A DNA stretch of 64,000 nt from Drosophila persimilis (taxonomy: Eukaryota > Arthropoda > Insecta > Diptera > Drosophilidae): the NCBI RefSeq assembly GCF_003286085.1, contig NW_020825298.1:620001-684000 (forward strand), in the 5' to 3' direction. Below are positions 62,146 through 64,000 of this stretch, piece by piece. The first letter of the stretch is position 1, and every line of letters starts with the position of its first letter. Both the position numbers and the translations under genes were made by a program. The notes below the pieces were generated by a model that saw only the letters and a program-made list of their open reading frames with translations, was not told the origin of the DNA and did no database searches.

Positions 62146-62920
62146 TCAACAGTACATGTTCAGCTGTCGAAAGAAATAGTGAAAGATGAGTAACACGAGA
62201 AAGGAGCTTGTCACGGGCAGACCCGCCGCTTTGATCCACCCGAGTATGTTATAGTCGTCTGGATAGAACTCGAACTGCTCGGTGGGAATCTCACCGCAGT
62301 TGGAGATGACGACCGGCTGCACGGGAAAGTCATCCGTGTCTGTTTTTACCTGATAGGAAACGAAAAATGTATTATTCAGAGAAAATAGAGGATCAGATTC
62401 AGGGGTTACTCACATCTTCTATGGCATAGATTGTGTCCATGCCCTCGAGAACCTTTCCGAAGACCGTGTGTTTACCGTCCAGCCACTTGGCACCAACTGT
62501 CGTTACATAAAACTGGCATCCGTTGGTATCTGGTCCCCGGTTCGCCATGCCCAGATACCCGGGACGGTTATGCTCAACTGCCAGGGCCTTGTCCTCATCC
62601 TCAAAGTAGTCGCCGTAGATGCTAATGGAGCCGGTACCGTCGCCGTGTAGGATGTCTCCGCCTTGAACCAGAAATCGATCCACCACCCGGTGGAAGCGGG
62701 CACCCACGTAGCTGGTACCGTTGATTCCGCGCAGGCAAATATGCCGGAAGTTGGCCACCGTCTTGGGGGCCAGCTTTCCAAACAGGCCGAAGGTGATCCG
62801 CCCTATGGGCTGCTTATTATGTTTCACGTCCATGAAGATCCTTGAGGTGACCGTAAAGCTGAGTCCACTGACGGTGGCCAGTAAGCCATAGCAGTAGAGT
62901 GCCACATGGATGAGCTTCAT
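62146..62920 (-). CDS. NinaA, membrane-anchored cyclophilin (rhodopsin chaperone)
   Basis: A peptidyl-prolyl isomerase-like chaperone that escorts Rh1 opsin through the photoreceptor secretory pathway. Two exons, 62920-62414 and 62349-62146, joined across a 64-nt intron in phase 0, encode 236 aa (237 in D. melanogaster by memory). Residues 1-19 are a signal peptide; the cyclophilin fold follows, with one glycosylation sequon (N67-G-T). Relative to cyclophilin A, Arg55, Gln63, Trp121 and His126 are kept (R78, Q86, W146, H151), while Met61 is Leu84 and Phe113 is Tyr138. The C-terminus has the diagnostic NinaA tail: an acidic linker after the fold, a single membrane anchor at about 211-229 and a short end (FRQLNMYC). 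The identity is secure because this tail is specific to NinaA. It converges with the ASH-protein gene and lies just downstream of the PNUTS-like gene on the same strand. Confidence 0.96.
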
Positions 62921-62942
62921 AGCGAATAGTGGAGGACTAGAC

Positions 62943-62977
62943 TGGACTGAACGCGCTGATGAAATAGCTTAAACTGA
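62943..62977 (-). promoter_or_regulatory. ninaA promoter: TATA-less Inr + DPE
   Basis: On the minus strand an exact Inr, TCAGTT, has its A at 62975, 55 nt upstream of the ninaA ATG. At exactly +28 to +32 it reads AGTCC, a perfect DPE match. No TATA box and no clear photoreceptor RCSI palindrome are visible nearby. The spacing makes a chance match unlikely but not excluded. Confidence 0.5.
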
Positions 62978-63146
62978 AACAGAATGAATAACAGAATTGT
63001 GGGTCGCGGGTGCCGCGAGGAAGCCGCACAAGTTTCAGGTTAAGTGCAACCCCTAGGTGGGACGGGGCGGAAATCGATTTGTTTGGCGGATGGACAGAGC
63101 AGACACCAGAAGTGGGAGAAGTTTAAATTCATCATATGACTTGGTC

Positions 63147-63152
63147 TTTAAT
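63147..63152 (-). terminator. Possible poly(A) signal of the PNUTS-like gene
   Basis: Minus-strand ATTAAA, the commonest variant signal, 434 nt past the stop codon. It would leave only about 150 bp before the ninaA start site. Confidence 0.35.
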
Positions 63153-63585
63153 AATGTAGACATAGGCTCTTAAAGCTACAATAGTAAGGGGATTCGTAAA
63201 ATTGGGGCGTACAAAATTCAAAGCGATCGATCTCTCGATAAGTACAAAGTAACAATATCTTGTCCACTACCTAAACTTGTCTTCTGGACTATACAAGTAA
63301 TGATTAAATAACTTAAGGATATGACCTACATCTACTGACATATACCAGATACATACATATATACAGAGCTATAATAACTAAGGGGCGGGCAGGTACAGGC
63401 AGGAGGCCTGACCTGGCTACAGTCTTCAGTGGCTTCAGTGAACGGCTAACGGCTAATGGGGGACATGGCCAGCCTCTATTGTGGAAAATAACGCAGATTA
63501 TGTGTAAATATGTGTTTCCGTGTGCGTGTGCGTCTGCGTCTGAGATCTATACAACTGAATCTTCCTGGGAAGATTCGGGCAAATT

Positions 63586-64000
63586 CTACATGCGCTTATT
63601 TTGCGGATGCACGTACTTGCAAGACTTGCCCATTTTGCAGTGACCCCGCATGAACTGCTTGCAGATGCCCGTGTTGCCGCCTCTATTGGAGCCAGATCCC
63701 GCTGTGCGCCAATTGCCACCGGAGTTCTCCTGGAAGTTATTGCCGCCACTGCGCCAGTTACCGCCGCCTCCATTGTTCTTATTTCGATTATTGTTGTTAT
63801 TCCGTGGTCCGCCACCATTGGGCATCGGGCCCAGTCCAGGCCCGGGTCCCATTGGACCATTTGGACTGTTGTTCATCATAGGTCCGTTGGGTCCCATTGG
63901 ACCATTGGGACTGTTGTGCATCATGGGTCCATTGGGTAGCATGCCTGGGCCGGGGCCAGGTCCGATTCCAGGTCCGATTCCAGGTCCCAGTCCAGGTCCT
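63586..64000 (-). CDS. CCCH zinc-finger protein, 3' part; probable PNUTS
   Basis: The frame is open from the window edge to TAG at 63586-63588; only the last 137 residues or so are present. It opens with Gly-Pro-rich sequence (GPGIGPGIGP), then two near-identical 15-residue units (NGPMM-NSPNGPMGP), an Asn/Gly-rich region with repeated NWR and GG motifs, and near the C-terminus one C-x7-C-x5-C-x3-H zinc finger (residues CKQFMRGHC to YVH), ending PQNKRM. PNUTS (PPP1R10), a nuclear PP1-targeting subunit that restrains transcription elongation, ends in just this way with a Gly-rich region and a single terminal CCCH finger. Its map position next to ninaA in D. melanogaster (from memory) agrees. 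The diagnostic PP1-binding RVxF motif and TFIIS N-domain lie outside the window, so the name stays provisional. Confidence 0.85.
   Translation of the reverse strand, partial: GPGLGPGIGPGIGPGPGPGMLPNGPMMHNSPNGPMGPNGPMMNNSPNGPMGPGPGLGPMPNGGGPRNNNNNRNKNNGGGGNWRSGGNNFQENSGGNWRTAGSGSNRGGNTGICKQFMRGHCKMGKSCKYVHPQNKRM
63844..63933 (-). repeat. Coding 45-bp minisatellite, two copies
   Basis: Two 45-bp units (63933-63889 and 63888-63844, minus strand) encode the 15-residue NGPMM-NSPNGPMGP repeat; they differ by His versus Asn. Probably length-variable between strains. Confidence 0.7.

Noticed and set aside
1-64000. tRNA, rRNA or CRISPR features
   Set aside because: I saw no cloverleaf-like A/B box pairs, rRNA motifs or regularly spaced repeats; CRISPR is not expected in an animal genome.

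Overview
This is nuclear DNA from a fruit fly, most probably the obscura group of Drosophila on Muller element B (the 2L equivalent). Evidence: short 50-80 nt GT-AG introns, AATAAA poly(A) signals, Drosophila-type core promoters, dense CA/CT/CAG microsatellites, and a near-complete orthologue of the Drosophila-specific gene ninaA. The obscura-group and Muller B placement is inference from sequence texture and from my memory that ninaA and PNUTS lie near 21E in D. melanogaster.

Layout. About 80% of the window is gene-free. (1) 1-18.2 kb has no recognisable coding sequence. It ends in a strong minus-strand core promoter (TATA, Inr and DPE around 18.19 kb), so much of it may be the leader and first intron of a gene that continues left of the window. 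(2) 18.3-23.1 kb is intergenic, with a 48-bp tandem duplication and a diverged duplication of about 138 bp. (3) 23.15-26.64 kb, minus: a ten-exon ionotropic glutamate receptor subunit of 955 aa, best read as the neuromuscular subunit GluRIIC. (4) 26.7-36.9 kb is gene-free apart from a decayed small gene near 32.5 kb. (5) 36.9-37.4 kb, minus: a compact single-exon gene for an unrecognised 142-aa secreted protein. (6) 37.4-55.3 kb is gene-free, with a frameshifted gene-like stretch at 45.2-45.5 kb, a small signal-peptide ORF near 50 kb and fragments of dispersed repeats. (7) 55.34-64 kb is a dense cluster: a 13-exon gene (+) for a 1,981-aa ASH/MSP-type, probably axonemal protein; ninaA (-), convergent with it and 101 bp away; and the 3' end of a CCCH zinc-finger gene (-), probably PNUTS, cut by the window edge.

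The genes do not form one pathway. GluRIIC acts in the muscle postsynaptic membrane, NinaA folds rhodopsin in photoreceptor ER, the ASH protein fits motile axonemes (in flies, sperm and chordotonal cilia), and PNUTS targets PP1 in the nucleus. All exon joins were derived by hand from splice consensus and reading-frame continuity; each multi-exon model closes in frame.
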